Of a DNA stretch of 64,000 bases, positions 35,807 to 44,105 are shown piece after piece. Position numbers and translations under genes: made by a program. The notes under the pieces are model-generated. The model saw nothing but the letters and a program-made list of their open reading frames with translations. It did not search any database and was not told the DNA's origin. This DNA comes from Eubacterium ramulus ATCC 29099 (GTDB lineage: Bacteria; Bacillota; Clostridia; Lachnospirales; Lachnospiraceae): assembly GCF_000469345.1 (NCBI RefSeq), contig NZ_KI271135.1, forward strand, positions 40,304 through 104,303. The letters run 5' to 3'. Position 1 is the first letter of the stretch; every line of letters begins with the position of its first letter.

Positions 35807-37186
35807 TTACTCATCTGATTTTTCACTCTCATATGCATTACGCACATCCCGCAGATACGACAGTGATCCAAAAGCCAGTATCATATCCTCTTTCTGCGCG
35901 TCCCGCAAAGCATATAATACCGCATCCTGAATATTTTCACAATATTGTGCATCAATATTTTGCCCGAAAAGTTGCTTTTCCAGTTCTTTACCGTCCAGCG
36001 CCCGGGGATTCTGAGGTGTCACAGTGTATACACGATCTCCAGGATGATACATCATCGTAATCATTTTTTCATAATCTTTGTCAGCCAGAACCCCCATAAT
36101 ATATACGATTCTTCGGTTCGAAAAACTTTCGTCCAGTGTTTTTCTCAACTTACGCACTGCGTCTTCATTATGCGCCCCATCCAGATAGAAATCCGGTCCC
36201 GTTCCGATTTGTTCCATACGACCGTGCCAAATGGTATGTGAAAGTCCTTGTTGAATCACAGTTTCTGTGATTTTCGGATACTTTTTCTGTAGAATCCGCA
36301 ATGTATTTATCACACAGACTGCATTTTCTACCTGAAATGCACCGCAGAGGGAAAGTGTAACTGGAATACACAGAAAATCTTTTTCTGATTCTTCTTTCTG
36401 GATATTGTTTTTTACAGCATCCGGTGCAATACATACCTCATTGCTATTTCTCCTTGGTGCTTTCCATTCAAATGCATACCGACCATCTTTTTGCGTTATG
36501 TTCTGCACCTGCGTGATATCCGCAACAATCAACTCTGCCTGCATTTCTTCTGCTTTCTTCTTAATGACTTCCATTGCCTCCGGCTTTTGCTGCATGGTAA
36601 CTACCGGCACCTGTGGTTTGATTATGCCGCTTTTTACAGTTGCGATCTCTGCCAGTGAATTCCCAAGAAAACGGATATGATCCATACTGATGGATGTCAG
36701 TACGCTGACCAGTGGCTTTTTGATCAGATTGGTTGCATCTGTCGCACCGCCCATTCCGACTTCAAGCAATGCCATGTCACAGTTTTCTTCATAAAACCAT
36801 AAAAAGGCTGCCGCGGTTTCCACTTCAAACCGGGTAGGATGTGCCATTCCCTGTGCCACCAGTTTTTCACAGGCCGCTTTTACCCTTGTAAAAAGCTGTG
36901 CCAGCCGTCCTTTTTCTATATTTATGCCATTCATCTGAAACTCATCTTCATAAACAAATACATCCGGCGTACAGAATCTGCCCACGCGATATCCGGCTTC
37001 TGTCAAGACCTGGGAAAGCATAGCGCCCACAGAACCTTTTCCATTTGTCCCACCGATGTGTACCAGTGGGATTTTATCCTGTATATTGCCAAGTTCTGCC
37101 ATCAGATTCTGAATACTGGTCAGCCCCAGCTGACTGCCGTATTTCTTTGTTTCTTCCAGGAAATCCATTGCGTCTATATAATTCAT
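35807..37186 (-). CDS. folC: Folylpolyglutamate synthase / dihydrofolate synthase
   Basis: A 459-residue Mur-ligase-fold enzyme. The P-loop is VHIGGTNGKGSVGAMLSQ near 45-62, then FCTPDVFVYEDEFQMNG, ALLEVGMGGATDATN near 140, and the ligase HGRMEQI...DGAHNEDAVRKL block near 320-340. It adds glutamate to dihydropteroate and folates. ATG 37186 shares an ATGA overlap with the fthC stop and is preferred to the ATG four codons upstream, which lies only one base after AAGGAG. It is second in the operon. Confidence 0.93.
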   Translation of the reverse strand: MNYIDAMDFLEETKKYGSQLGLTSIQNLMAELGNIQDKIPLVHIGGTNGKGSVGAMLSQVLTEAGYRVGRFCTPDVFVYEDEFQMNGINIEKGRLAQLFTRVKAACEKLVAQGMAHPTRFEVETAAAFLWFYEENCDMALLEVGMGGATDATNLIKKPLVSVLTSISMDHIRFLGNSLAEIATVKSGIIKPQVPVVTMQQKPEAMEVIKKKAEEMQAELIVADITQVQNITQKDGRYAFEWKAPRRNSNEVCIAPDAVKNNIQKEESEKDFLCIPVTLSLCGAFQVENAVCVINTLRILQKKYPKITETVIQQGLSHTIWHGRMEQIGTGPDFYLDGAHNEDAVRKLRKTLDESFSNRRIVYIMGVLADKDYEKMITMMYHPGDRVYTVTPQNPRALDGKELEKQLFGQNIDAQYCENIQDAVLYALRDAQKEDMILAFGSLSYLRDVRNAYESEKSDE

Positions 37187-37734
37187 TGTCTTTTCCATAC
37201 TCCTTTTTCTGTCACCAGATATTCCACAGGCAGATCATTTTCTTCCGTTGGCAGTTGATCCGCCACCTGCAGTTCATAAGCTACTCCTACTTTTACACAA
37301 TCTGTTTTTCCTTCAAAAAACCGGTCATAGTAGCCTTTGCCATATCCCATACGGTTACCCTGACGGTCAAAAGCTACTCCCGGCACAAACACCAGAGCTT
37401 CTTCCCAGTCCACCGGATTTGTCTCCACCGGTTCCATTACATGAAATGTACCTTCCTTCAGTTGTGAAAAACTGCTGATTTCAAAATATCGCATGGTATC
37501 TCCAAATACTTTTGGAAACACAATTCGTTTCTGCTGCCGCCAGCCTTCTTCTATCACCGGACGGATATCCACTTCATTTCCAAGTGGCGCATACGCCAAT
37601 ATTCTTTCTGCCTGCTGAAACAAATTACTTGAGATGATGTTCTGACAGATTCGATCTGATTTTTCTTTTACTTCCATCTCGCTCATTTTATTTCGCAGCA
37701 TCTTGTATTGTTTTCTGATTTCTTTCTTTTCCAT
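37183..37734 (-). CDS. fthC: 5-formyltetrahydrofolate cyclo-ligase
   Basis: A 183-residue MTHFS family protein. The N-terminus has EIRKQYKMLRNKMS (phosphate/ATP-binding basic helix), APLGNEVDIRPVI follows, and the C-terminal NRMGYGKGYYDRFF is the hallmark folate-binding segment. It recycles 5-formyl-THF to 5,10-methenyl-THF using ATP. It is first in the folate operon, behind a consensus promoter at 37839-37867. The start is weakly defined: two adjacent ATGs without a strong ribosome binding site; the second is taken. Confidence 0.93.
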   Translation of the reverse strand: MEKKEIRKQYKMLRNKMSEMEVKEKSDRICQNIISSNLFQQAERILAYAPLGNEVDIRPVIEEGWRQQKRIVFPKVFGDTMRYFEISSFSQLKEGTFHVMEPVETNPVDWEEALVFVPGVAFDRQGNRMGYGKGYYDRFFEGKTDCVKVGVAYELQVADQLPTEENDLPVEYLVTEKGVWKRQ

Positions 37735-37767
37735 CATTTACCATTTCTGTACCATATCGTTTTTCGT

Positions 37768-37794
37768 AAAGCGGACATTCGCAATCCACTTTAC
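37768..37794. repeat. Short dispersed repeat G, copy 1
   Basis: The block AAAGCGGACATTCGCAATC recurs at 55111-55129. In this copy it forms a hairpin with arms GTAAAG-GGA and TCC-CTTTAC. It lies in the untranslated leader of the folate operon transcript. Confidence 0.5.
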
Positions 37795-37838
37795 ATGTCG
37801 CTAAATTATTAGTCAACCGTCTTTTGCATATTCCGCTA

Positions 37839-37867
37839 ATTATAACGCAAATACGGCATAATATCAA
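37839..37867 (-). promoter_or_regulatory. Promoter of the folate operon
   Basis: Minus-strand TTGATA (37862-37867) and consensus TATAAT (37839-37844) with a 17-bp spacer. The -35 falls in one arm of an inverted repeat, GCATAATATCAA and TTGATATTATGC (37857-37885), which may be a regulatory site or part of a repeat. Confidence 0.7.
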
Positions 37868-37942
37868 TTTGTTTTGATATTATGCGTATTTATTTTTCTG
37901 CATTCATTTGATTAACAAACGTCAATCGCCAAATTTCATATT

Positions 37943-38269
37943 TTATTTCATTTTCTTCAATGGACCTTCATGCTCTTCCATTCTTCCGCCTGGAATCGCA
38001 TTTTCATATCCCATTTTCTTTAATTTTTTTGCTGCCTTTTTCGGTTCATTATCATAGCTTCCAACGATATAAATCTTTTTCTCCTTATCCGGAACACGTT
38101 TTTCGATCAGTTCTAACTGCGTCATTGGAATATTGATGCTTCCGCTGATATACCCGCGTTTATATACATCTTTGGCACGAATATCGATCAGTACTGCATT
38201 TTTATCTGTTCTAGACTCATTAATGGCATCATTTACCGTTAAAACCTTAAATCGATCAAAAATCCCCAT
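37943..38269 (-). CDS. Rhodanese-like protein without catalytic cysteine
   Basis: A 108-residue single rhodanese domain: LIDIRAKDVYKRGYISGSINIP matches the family N-terminal half, and KKIYIVGSYDNEPKKAAKKLKKMGY the active-site half. The usual catalytic Cys is replaced, and there is no cysteine anywhere in the protein, so sulfur transfer by the standard mechanism is not possible. It may bind a partner or be a structural relic. It stands between the folate operon and the hydrolase gene with separate spacing, so no partner is apparent. Confidence 0.8.
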   Translation of the reverse strand: MGIFDRFKVLTVNDAINESRTDKNAVLIDIRAKDVYKRGYISGSINIPMTQLELIEKRVPDKEKKIYIVGSYDNEPKKAAKKLKKMGYENAIPGGRMEEHEGPLKKMK

Positions 38270-38390
38270 TTTCTATTTCTCCTTCACCTTATCTTTTCTT
38301 TTATGCCCGTTATCTGCCATACCTTTTTTACGTGCAGAATCCGATTACATGTAGAACAGTATATAACCGACCATAAAATCTGGCAAGCTT

Positions 38391-39362
38391 TTATTTCTGA
38401 AGAAACGCTAAAATCTTATTGATATACTTGTCCATCGTCTCATCATTGCTGCTGTATGTCTCATGTTTTGTTTCTGACAGATACAGGTATTCACATTCAG
38501 CTATACCATGTTTTTTAATCTTATCAGCAAACTTCTGTATTTGACTTGTCCACACATAATCGTCCTGTTCTGCCTGAATGATCAACATCGGTGCCGTATA
38601 CTTTTTCCACGCATGACGCATCAGATACGTGTTCATCTTTGCAGCATTCGACAGCCAGCTATAAGATGCCGCACAGGTCTGCATCTCTTTTGTCGCTTTT
38701 CTGCGTTCGTTAAAGCGGGTAAATCTCGGTTTTGATGTAGATGCACTTGTCTCAAATGTTTCACTCGCTTCATATGGTTTCTGTCCAAGCACATAATGTT
38801 CTGCTTTTCCGATCAGGCACTGGAGCGTTGACACCGACGCAGAAATTCCCCACGGAACATTTGCAGTATGTGGTCGGATCATCGGAGAATTTAAAATCAC
38901 ATGTTGAAACCACTCCGGCTTCCAGGACACTGCAATGGCTCCGATTGCCCCTCCCATCGAATGGGCAAACAAGTTTAACGGCAAATTCGGATATTCTTTT
39001 TTTGCCATCTGACAAATTTTCAGAAAATCTCTGATATAACGTTTCCATGTATCAATATGTACCAGAGAAGAATCTTTCGTCAGGCGATAACTCCATCCAT
39101 GTCCGCAATGTTCCGGCAGCCACACATGATAACCGGCCTGTAAAAAGTAATAGACCAGTTCATCATATTTCGGATAGGATTCCGTAAATCCATGACAGAT
39201 CACAATCACACCTTTTGGCATGTCTGCCTGGTAACGTAAAACATGCAGTTTCCCGACTGCATCATAACTGTCTGTATATCCGCTTATGCATCGTTGTTTC
39301 AGATATGGTTCTACCGTCGTCTTCATAGTCTCATCATATTTTACTTCCTGTATAATTTCCAT
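38391..39362 (-). CDS. Alpha/beta hydrolase, lysophospholipase-like
   Basis: A 323-residue hydrolase of the serine aminopeptidase S33/monoglyceride lipase group. VICHGFTESYPKYDEL forms the oxyanion region, FAHSMGGAIG (residues ~133-142) supplies the nucleophile Ser, an Asp lies in QAEQDDYVW near 265 and a His in SETKHETYS near 300. No signal peptide is visible, so it acts inside the cell. It follows an MFS transporter and a TetR regulator, suggesting that the imported compound is an ester or acyl-linked molecule that it cleaves. The substrate is unknown. Confidence 0.82.
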   Translation of the reverse strand: MEIIQEVKYDETMKTTVEPYLKQRCISGYTDSYDAVGKLHVLRYQADMPKGVIVICHGFTESYPKYDELVYYFLQAGYHVWLPEHCGHGWSYRLTKDSSLVHIDTWKRYIRDFLKICQMAKKEYPNLPLNLFAHSMGGAIGAIAVSWKPEWFQHVILNSPMIRPHTANVPWGISASVSTLQCLIGKAEHYVLGQKPYEASETFETSASTSKPRFTRFNERRKATKEMQTCAASYSWLSNAAKMNTYLMRHAWKKYTAPMLIIQAEQDDYVWTSQIQKFADKIKKHGIAECEYLYLSETKHETYSSNDETMDKYINKILAFLQK

Positions 39363-39411
39363 ATTGTCAGTCCTTCGTATCCTGTCTTTTGCCCTTCCCT
39401 GTTACAAACAA

Positions 39412-40767
39412 TTACTTTCCGCTGATAATCCCGTTAATTCTTTTTTCATTATAAAACGCAAGAATAATACCGCCAACACAGCAAAATACTGCTGCTCCAA
39501 ATGCTGCGATCCGATAACCGGTTCCGTTTCCCACTTCAATCGTAGAAACAGCTGTAAAAATCAGCATGGAAAGGCTCTGCCCAAGTTTAAATGCAAAGGT
39601 TCTTGCTGCATAAAACATGCCTTCCCGGTTGCTTCCGGAAGTTATAGCATCACTCTGTGCGATATCTGCAACGACTGCCTGCGGGAGAATTCCGAAAATT
39701 GCCATCGGCAGCGCTGCTACAACCATAAGAATCAGTCCCTGTACGTTTTCCGGTATCAAAGAAATTTTTCCCATAAAACCGGTATAAAAATAAGCCAGAC
39801 TGAATACCACAAATGCAAACAGAATCATCTTTTTCTTTCCGATCTTCGGTGTCAGCTTATTAACCGGTATGTAAAACACCAGAGATAATGCAGTCATTCC
39901 GACAAAATAAATTGTTGTCATTGTCTCCGGAAGACGCAACAGACTGGTAACGAAAAACGGAAGCCCTGTCTGGAACATTGTCAACGCAATCCAGTAAAAA
40001 ATATCTGATCCGACAAATTTGCGAAATTCCCCATTTTTAAATGTTTCCACAAGAGAACGAAATGCTGATTCTTTTGCCGGAACCGTATTGACATAATCTT
40101 TTTCCCGGATACAGAACACCGGAACAAGCATGCAGATAAATGCAATCACTGCCATAATCGTAAAAGTCACACGGATTGCACCGACTCTTCCAAATGCCGG
40201 AATAAACATGCCCCAGATGGTCGGTGCCAGATAAGCAACTGCTGTTCCCGCAATAAATGTAAAGGAAATCACAGTGGAAATATTCAGCCGTTCCTGCTGC
40301 GTATGTCCAAGCTCCGGAATCAACGCATTGTACGGTGTACAATATGCCGTAATTGATAAATAGTATGCCAGAATCATGACCAGTAAAAATACTGCGTTAA
40401 TTCGGCTGTTTTTATTCACCGGTGACCAGAATACAAGCACGGTTGAAAGTGCCAGTGGCAAAGATGCCCATTTCAAAAATGGGATTCTTCGCCCATGTTT
40501 CGATGTACAACGGTCAGATAACGATGCGATCATCGGATCTGTAAACGCATCAAAAATCCGTCCAAACGCGGTAATTCCCCCGATAATAGTAAAGATTCCA
40601 AAGACTACCAATCCCTGCGGAATAAATACCGTCTGTCCCTGACTGATAGCTACCTGATCCGGCTGATAAAAGTATACCAGCCAGTTTGAAATAATTCCCG
40701 ACAACATTGCCCAGCCAAACTGACCTGCTGCAAACTGCCATATTTTTGCCGTTGATAATTTTTTCAT
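39412..40767 (-). CDS. MFS transporter of the GPH/MelB group
   Basis: A 451-residue membrane protein with about 12 segments. GRIFDAFTDPMIASLSDRCTSKHGRRIPF near residues 67-95 includes the cation-binding FDAxTDP pattern of MelB-like symporters, followed by NALIPELGH. Members usually import glycosides or glucuronides with Na+ or H+. AAGGAG precedes ATG 40767, 14 bp after the TetR gene ends, and the alpha/beta hydrolase follows. Substrate is inferred to be controlled by the TetR regulator upstream. Confidence 0.82.
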   Translation of the reverse strand: MKKLSTAKIWQFAAGQFGWAMLSGIISNWLVYFYQPDQVAISQGQTVFIPQGLVVFGIFTIIGGITAFGRIFDAFTDPMIASLSDRCTSKHGRRIPFLKWASLPLALSTVLVFWSPVNKNSRINAVFLLVMILAYYLSITAYCTPYNALIPELGHTQQERLNISTVISFTFIAGTAVAYLAPTIWGMFIPAFGRVGAIRVTFTIMAVIAFICMLVPVFCIREKDYVNTVPAKESAFRSLVETFKNGEFRKFVGSDIFYWIALTMFQTGLPFFVTSLLRLPETMTTIYFVGMTALSLVFYIPVNKLTPKIGKKKMILFAFVVFSLAYFYTGFMGKISLIPENVQGLILMVVAALPMAIFGILPQAVVADIAQSDAITSGSNREGMFYAARTFAFKLGQSLSMLIFTAVSTIEVGNGTGYRIAAFGAAVFCCVGGIILAFYNEKRINGIISGK

Positions 40768-40781
40768 AATACCGTCTCCTT

Positions 40782-41468
40782 CTATTTTTTATCCAAAGAA
40801 TTCTGCTGTAATCCCCTCAAAATCACTCCTGTCATCACCTGAAGCTGTACGTTTCCTTCCACAATCCGATCAGAAGTCAAAATATCTCCTCCCACTGCCA
40901 GTTTTTCCATCAATGACAACAGTGTATGGGTCAGTGAAAAATACATTTCATCTACTGAACAGACAAAAGCAAGACTTCCATCTTCCAATCCTGTTTCCAG
41001 TGCATTTGTCACATATGGTTTCAACTTCAAAATGCCATCTTCGTAATCAGACAGACCTTCTTGGGAAATCTCATATTTTTTTACAAACACATCAAATTCC
41101 TGTAAAAATTTCAAAAATGCTTTCTCTTCTTCAAAAATCCGGCAGAAAGTATGTAAAATCTGTTCCAAACGCTGATAACCGCTCCACATCTTTAAAGAAA
41201 CAGATTCCGCTCTTTCCAGCTCTGTCAGATATTTTCCTGCTACCTGTTCCCAGTAGTGTCCCGCAGTCTCAATCACCAGTTCGATTTTCGTAGAAAAATA
41301 ACGATATACCGTCGCAGCCCCCACACCGGCATGCTTCGCAATTTCTTCTATTGAAGTGTCTTCGATACATTTTTTCTCAAACAAGGTCATCGATGCCGTC
41401 AGAATCTGCTTTCTTTTCTGCTGTGCCTGTCGCTCTCTTGTGCTGAGTACTATTTTATCTCCACTCAT
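40782..41468 (-). CDS. TetR family transcriptional regulator
   Basis: A 228-residue regulator with an N-terminal helix-turn-helix (STRERQAQQKRKQILTASMT, then EEIAKHAGVGAATVYRYFST) and a larger ligand-binding C-terminal domain. It heads an operon with the MelB-like transporter and hydrolase. A 17-bp palindrome overlapping its own -10 box (41490-41506) strongly suggests negative autoregulation, relieved by the transported compound. Confidence 0.9.
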   Translation of the reverse strand: MSGDKIVLSTRERQAQQKRKQILTASMTLFEKKCIEDTSIEEIAKHAGVGAATVYRYFSTKIELVIETAGHYWEQVAGKYLTELERAESVSLKMWSGYQRLEQILHTFCRIFEEEKAFLKFLQEFDVFVKKYEISQEGLSDYEDGILKLKPYVTNALETGLEDGSLAFVCSVDEMYFSLTHTLLSLMEKLAVGGDILTSDRIVEGNVQLQVMTGVILRGLQQNSLDKK

Positions 41469-41489
41469 ATGTTTATCACCTTCTTTTTA

Positions 41490-41506
41490 TGATAGTAATA
41501 CTATCA
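41490..41506. promoter_or_regulatory. Candidate TetR operator
   Basis: Perfect palindrome TGATAGT-AAT-ACTATCA placed 22 bp before the TetR start codon and containing the -10 hexamer of its promoter. Occupancy would block transcription. Confidence 0.65.
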
Positions 41507-41526
41507 CTTTTATCATTATCTTACAA
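41498..41526 (-). promoter_or_regulatory. Promoter of the tetR-MFS-hydrolase unit
   Basis: Minus-strand TTGTAA (41521-41526) and TAGTAT (41498-41503) with a 17-bp spacer. The -10 hexamer lies inside the palindrome. Confidence 0.6.
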
Positions 41527-41543
41527 TATATTTCCTGTCAAAC

Positions 41544-41596
41544 AAAAAGAGAACCTCCGGTTCCTGTCTGAAACAGGAACCGGAGGTTCTCTTTTC
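41544..41596 (-). terminator. Intrinsic terminator after hppA
   Basis: A 19-bp perfect stem (GAGAACCTCCGGTTCCTGT and its complement) with a tight loop, A-run on one side and T-run on the other. It isolates hppA from the tetR unit. Confidence 0.88.
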
Positions 41597-41655
41597 TTAT
41601 ATTTATTTCATCAAACAAATATGAACATTCTTCGTCAACGATCTATTTTCTTATC

Positions 41656-43668
41656 TTAGAAAATTAACAGTCCACCAACCTGTAAGAACAGTGGGGCGAA
41701 TACTAATGACACGATTGTCATCAGTTTAATCAGGATGTTGATGGAAGGACCTGATGTATCCTTGAACGGATCACCTACAGTATCACCAACAACGGCTGCT
41801 TTGTGCGGCTCGCTTCCTTTTCCACCATGATTTCCACCCTCGATGAATTTCTTAGCATTATCCCATGCTCCACCGGCGTTAGCCATAAAGATAGCCATCA
41901 TAACACCAGTAACCAGAGCACCTGCAAGCAGTCCGCCAAGAGCTTCTGTACCAAGCAGAAGACCAACGACAATCGGAACAATGATTGCCAGAACACCCGG
42001 AACGATCATCTCTTTTAAGGATGCCTGTGTAGAAATACCTACGCAAGTCTTGTAATCCGGTTTGCTTGTTCCCTCAAGGATTCCTTTGTCAGATCTAAAC
42101 TGACGACGAACTTCTTCGATCATCTTGTAAGCAGCTTTGGAAACTGCTTCCATTGTGATGGATGAGAACAGGAATGGTAACATGGCACCGATGAACAGAC
42201 CAGCGATAACAACCGGGTTCAGGATACTGATACCGGACTCCATCAGATCAACTGCTTCTGCATAACTTACGAAAAGTGCAAGAGCTGTCAGAGCTGCAGA
42301 ACCGATAGCAAAACCTTTACCAATAGCTGCTGTTGTGTTACCTACAGAATCCAGAGAGTCTGTGATGTCACGAACGCTCTCGTCCAGACCGGACATCTCT
42401 GCGATACCACCAGCGTTATCTGCGATCGGACCGTATGCATCAACGGCTACTGTACTTCCTGTTGTGGCAAGCATACCTACGGCTGCAAGTGCGATACCGT
42501 ATACACCAGCCATCATGAAAGCTACGATAATTGCAACTGCGATCAGAACAACCGGTAATGCACAGGACTGCATACCAACTGCAAGACCACTGATGATGTT
42601 TGTAGCGGAGCCTGTCTCAGACTGATCTGCGATCTTCTGTACATGTCTATAATGATCAGATGTATACCACTCTGTGATTTTACCGATCAGCAGACCAACA
42701 ATCAGACCTGCAACGATTGCAACAAACGGTTTCATAGAACCAAGCATAACGTGGGAAAGAATTGCAGCGAGCACGATTGTGATCACATAAGAAACATTCT
42801 CACCAGTGTTCAGTGCTTTCTGCGGATTAACACCATCTTTACCACGTACAAAGAAAATACCGATGATAGAAGCGATGATTCCGACTGCAGAAAGTACTAA
42901 CGGATAGAAAGCTGCTCCAATGGTTCCTGCTGCTCCGATATAAGATGTAGATGCTGCAATACCAAGTGTGATTGCAGAAATGATAGAACCTACATATGAC
43001 TCAAAAAGGTCAGCTCCCATACCGGCAACGTCACCTACGTTGTCACCTACGTTATCAGCGATAACAGCCGGGTTACGAGGATCATCTTCCGGAATACCAG
43101 CTTCTACTTTACCAACAAGGTCAGCTCCTACGTCAGCAGCTTTCGTATAGATACCACCACCAACACGGGCAAATAAAGCAACGAAAGAAGCACCAAGACT
43201 GAAGCCGAACAGGATGGATGAGTTTCCTGTCAGTACATAAATGATGCTGACACCAAACAGACCAAGTCCAACTACACAAAGTCCCATAACTGCACCGCCA
43301 CGGAATGCAACGGATAAAGCAGCTGCCATACCTTTCTCTTTTGCAGCATTCGCAGTTCTGACGTTTGCTCTTGTAGCAACTGTCATACCACAGAAACCTG
43401 CAATAATAGAGAAAAACGCTCCGATTAAGAAACATAAAGCTGTTGTCCAGCCAATTGCAAATCCTACTGCCACAAATACAATGACAATAATGATTGCAAG
43501 AATTTTGTACTCAGCGAATAAGAACGCACGAGCACCTTCATGGATTGCTGCTGCAATTTCTTTCATACGGTCTGTACCTTCAGACTGTTTTTTTACATTG
43601 GCAGCTAATCCTGCGGCAACCAATAAAGCGATGATGCCGATGATTGGAATAATAATAGTCCAAGTCAT
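41656..43668 (-). CDS. hppA: Membrane-bound ion-pumping pyrophosphatase
   Basis: A 670-residue protein with about 16 membrane segments. It contains [22 protein letters not shown] (the pyrophosphate-binding loop), [16 protein letters not shown], and [15 protein letters not shown] near the C-terminus. The determinant motif reads [10 protein letters not shown], with Ala where K+-independent enzymes have Lys, so it should be the K+-dependent type; such enzymes in anaerobic Firmicutes often pump Na+. It uses cytosolic pyrophosphate to energise the membrane. It has its own extended -10 promoter about 165 bp upstream and a strong terminator. Confidence 0.95.
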   Translation of the reverse strand: MTWTIIIPIIGIIALLVAAGLAANVKKQSEGTDRMKEIAAAIHEGARAFLFAEYKILAIIIVIVFVAVGFAIGWTTALCFLIGAFFSIIAGFCGMTVATRANVRTANAAKEKGMAAALSVAFRGGAVMGLCVVGLGLFGVSIIYVLTGNSSILFGFSLGASFVALFARVGGGIYTKAADVGADLVGKVEAGIPEDDPRNPAVIADNVGDNVGDVAGMGADLFESYVGSIISAITLGIAASTSYIGAAGTIGAAFYPLVLSAVGIIASIIGIFFVRGKDGVNPQKALNTGENVSYVITIVLAAILSHVMLGSMKPFVAIVAGLIVGLLIGKITEWYTSDHYRHVQKIADQSETGSATNIISGLAVGMQSCALPVVLIAVAIIVAFMMAGVYGIALAAVGMLATTGSTVAVDAYGPIADNAGGIAEMSGLDESVRDITDSLDSVGNTTAAIGKGFAIGSAALTALALFVSYAEAVDLMESGISILNPVVIAGLFIGAMLPFLFSSITMEAVSKAAYKMIEEVRRQFRSDKGILEGTSKPDYKTCVGISTQASLKEMIVPGVLAIIVPIVVGLLLGTEALGGLLAGALVTGVMMAIFMANAGGAWDNAKKFIEGGNHGGKGSEPHKAAVVGDTVGDPFKDTSGPSINILIKLMTIVSLVFAPLFLQVGGLLIF

Positions 43669-43832
43669 GATGTATTAACTCTCCCTTCGATAGTCATAAA
43701 GTATGTCCTTATATTCATACTTCATTGTGAATAGCCAATCCCTGCATCTTTCATATTTCATGCCATACATTCTTATTTCGTGTTAAAAATGATGCCACGA
43801 CTATAAAAGCCTGCAAAAATTGTCTAGGCATT

Positions 43833-43862
43833 ATACTAGCATATGCAAAACGGGCTTGTCAA
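43833..43862 (-). promoter_or_regulatory. Promoter of hppA
   Basis: Minus-strand TTGACA (43857-43862) and TAGTAT (43833-43838) with an 18-bp spacer and extended -10 TGC. It implies a leader RNA of about 160 bases. Confidence 0.65.
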
Positions 43863-44020
43863 CGATTGTTATGCAATTATCAATCTATTCTGTGCAAATT
43901 CAACCATTATATCTTTGATTACGTCATTCTTTTCGTCATTATTCCATGTGTTTTTTCCATTTTTTTCTACATTTTTTCAAGAATCACTATTTTTCAGAAC
44001 AAATCAGATGCAATTTCATT

Positions 44021-44049
44021 TTCCATAAATCGATGTTTTATGATACAAT
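44021..44049 (+). promoter_or_regulatory. Possible promoter of the M18 aminopeptidase gene
   Basis: TTCCAT (44021-44026) and TACAAT (44044-44049) with a 17-bp spacer, about 56 bp from the start. The -35 is weak. Confidence 0.4.
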
Positions 44050-44105
44050 AATGCATGGCATTATTAATGCTTTTTTACTAATTATATTATTCGAGGTGAA
44101 TGTTT

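Larger units (their letters stand above)
43669..44105. other. Divergent gap between hppA and apeB
   Basis: 437 bp without a gene. It holds the hppA promoter and a roughly 160-base hppA leader with a small hairpin (AAGTATG and CATACTT, 43703-43729), and the apeB promoter. No known riboswitch fold was recognised in the hppA leader. Confidence 0.55.

Noticed and set aside
37738..37838. Tetrahydrofolate riboswitch in the folate operon leader
   Set aside because: The leader contains only a short hairpin belonging to repeat G; the multi-helix arrangement expected of THF riboswitches was not found.
43669..43832. Riboswitch in the long hppA leader
   Set aside because: One weak hairpin only; no conserved riboswitch motif that I could recognise.
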